From the NCBI GenBank assembly GCA_002392625.1, contig DGHJ01000123.1, positions 258-5,663 of the forward strand: a stretch of DNA of 5,406 nt. The letters run 5' to 3'. The first letter of the stretch is position 1, and the number at the start of each line of letters is the position of its first letter. Below the pieces are notes generated by a model. That model saw only the letters and a program-made list of their open reading frames with translations. It did not search any database and was not told the DNA's origin. Both the position numbers and the translations under genes were made by a program. Below are positions 4,988 through 5,406 of the stretch, one piece after another. Source of the stretch: Oscillospiraceae bacterium UBA3851 (GTDB lineage: Bacteria > Bacillota > Clostridia > Oscillospirales > Oscillospiraceae).

Positions 4988-5000
4988 GGGGAGCTTTTTC

Positions 5001-5406
5001 ATGTATCAGGTTGTTAAGAGAGACGGAAAAGTCGTAGATTTCCACATTGAGAAGATCAGCGCGGCCATCACCAAGGCCTTCGAGGCGCTGAACAAGGAGT
5101 ATCACCCCAACGTGATCGATCTCATCGCCCTGCGGGTGGCCTCGGACTTCGAGACCAAGGTCCACGACGGGCAGATCACCGTGGAGGAGATCCAGGACAG
5201 CGTGGAAAAGGTGCTGTCCGAGGCCGGGTACGCCGACGTGGCCAAGGCCTACATCCTCTATCGCCGCCAGCGGGAGAAGGTGCGCAACATCAACTCCACC
5301 CTGCTCAACTACAAGGACATCGTGGACAACTATCTGAAGATCAACGACTGGCGCGTGAAGGAGAATTCCACCGTCACCTACTCCGTGGGCGGTCTGATCC
5401 TGTCCA
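5001..5406 (+). CDS. nrdD: Anaerobic ribonucleoside-triphosphate reductase, N-terminal part (3' truncated by window edge)
   Basis: The first 135 codons of the class III reductase large subunit, which reduces ribonucleoside triphosphates to deoxyribonucleotides without oxygen using a glycyl radical. Residues 1 to about 95 form an ATP-cone. It opens MYQVVKRDGKVVDFHIEKISAAITKAF in register with the family, then continues ITVEEIQDSVEKVL and AYILYRRQREKVR; this domain senses ATP versus dATP for overall activity control. The catalytic domain begins after it (DIVDNYLKINDWRVKENSTVTYSVGGL). The catalytic cysteines, the C-terminal zinc site and the glycyl-radical loop lie beyond the window. The ATG at 5001 has AGGGGGAG 7 nt upstream, and no upstream in-frame extension is needed. 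nrdG precedes it, and the intergenic region carries a strong promoter with two NrdR boxes, pointing to repression when dATP is high. The codon use is GC-rich like its neighbours. Confidence 0.95.
   Translation, partial: MYQVVKRDGKVVDFHIEKISAAITKAFEALNKEYHPNVIDLIALRVASDFETKVHDGQITVEEIQDSVEKVLSEAGYADVAKAYILYRRQREKVRNINSTLLNYKDIVDNYLKINDWRVKENSTVTYSVGGLILS

Noticed and set aside
4934..5000. A riboswitch in the nrdD leader
   Set aside because: The leader is only about 67 nt, and I see no recognisable conserved core or stable hairpin; nothing resembles a cobalamin or other known riboswitch.
4080..5165. A long minus-strand open frame (361 codons) across nrdG and the start of nrdD
   Set aside because: It lies antisense to two clearly recognised genes and runs through the NrdR/promoter region. 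Its translation is low-complexity, with no recognisable domain. Such frames are common opposite GC-rich genes.
1..5406. Mobile elements, CRISPR arrays, tRNA or rRNA genes, attachment sites
   Set aside because: No transposase or integrase motifs, regularly spaced repeats, tRNA cloverleaf or rRNA sequence were seen. Gene content and base use are ordinary chromosomal.

Overview
The window is GC-rich DNA, roughly 60% G+C or more in the genes. It looks like the chromosome of a strictly anaerobic Clostridia (Firmicutes) bacterium, most plausibly a gut Oscillospiraceae-type lineage. The pointers are a FeoB followed by a small Cys-rich FeoB-associated membrane protein, an NrdG of the clostridial type with an anaerobic ribonucleotide reductase (NrdD), consensus-like -35/-10 promoters and strong GGAGG ribosome binding sites. 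The lineage is an inference from gene content; no marker gene is present.

Layout. (1) 1-827, + strand: the C-terminal 199 codons of FeoB and a 63-aa FeoB-associated Cys-rich protein form the end of a ferrous-iron uptake operon. It is closed by a very strong hairpin at 840-880 that works on both strands. (2) 890-2248, - strand: an SLC13/ArsB-NhaD-like permease is followed by a 69-aa protein of unknown function; both converge on the same terminator. (3) 2249-2375: a divergent intergenic region with two well-formed back-to-back promoters. (4) 2376-4850, + strand: a TPR protein, a DUF4037 nucleotidyltransferase-like protein and the radical-SAM activase NrdG are packed as an apparent operon (14-nt overlap, then an 11-nt gap). 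(5) 4851-5000: a 150-bp AT-rich control region (about 41% G+C by hand count) with two NrdR-box-like palindromes spaced 31 bp, the second overlapping a TTGACA -35 element, and a short candidate upstream ORF. (6) 5001-5406: the N-terminal ATP-cone region of NrdD, which runs off the window.

Functionally, NrdG and NrdD together make deoxyribonucleotides without oxygen: NrdG generates the glycyl radical on NrdD using a 4Fe-4S cluster and S-adenosylmethionine, and Feo imports the ferrous iron such clusters need. The nrdD promoter appears to be under classical NrdR control. nrdG seems to be transcribed from a different, upstream promoter together with the TPR/DUF4037 pair. That pair is the least understood part of the window and the best candidate for an undescribed two-protein module. 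No mobile elements, CRISPR arrays, tRNA or rRNA genes were seen.
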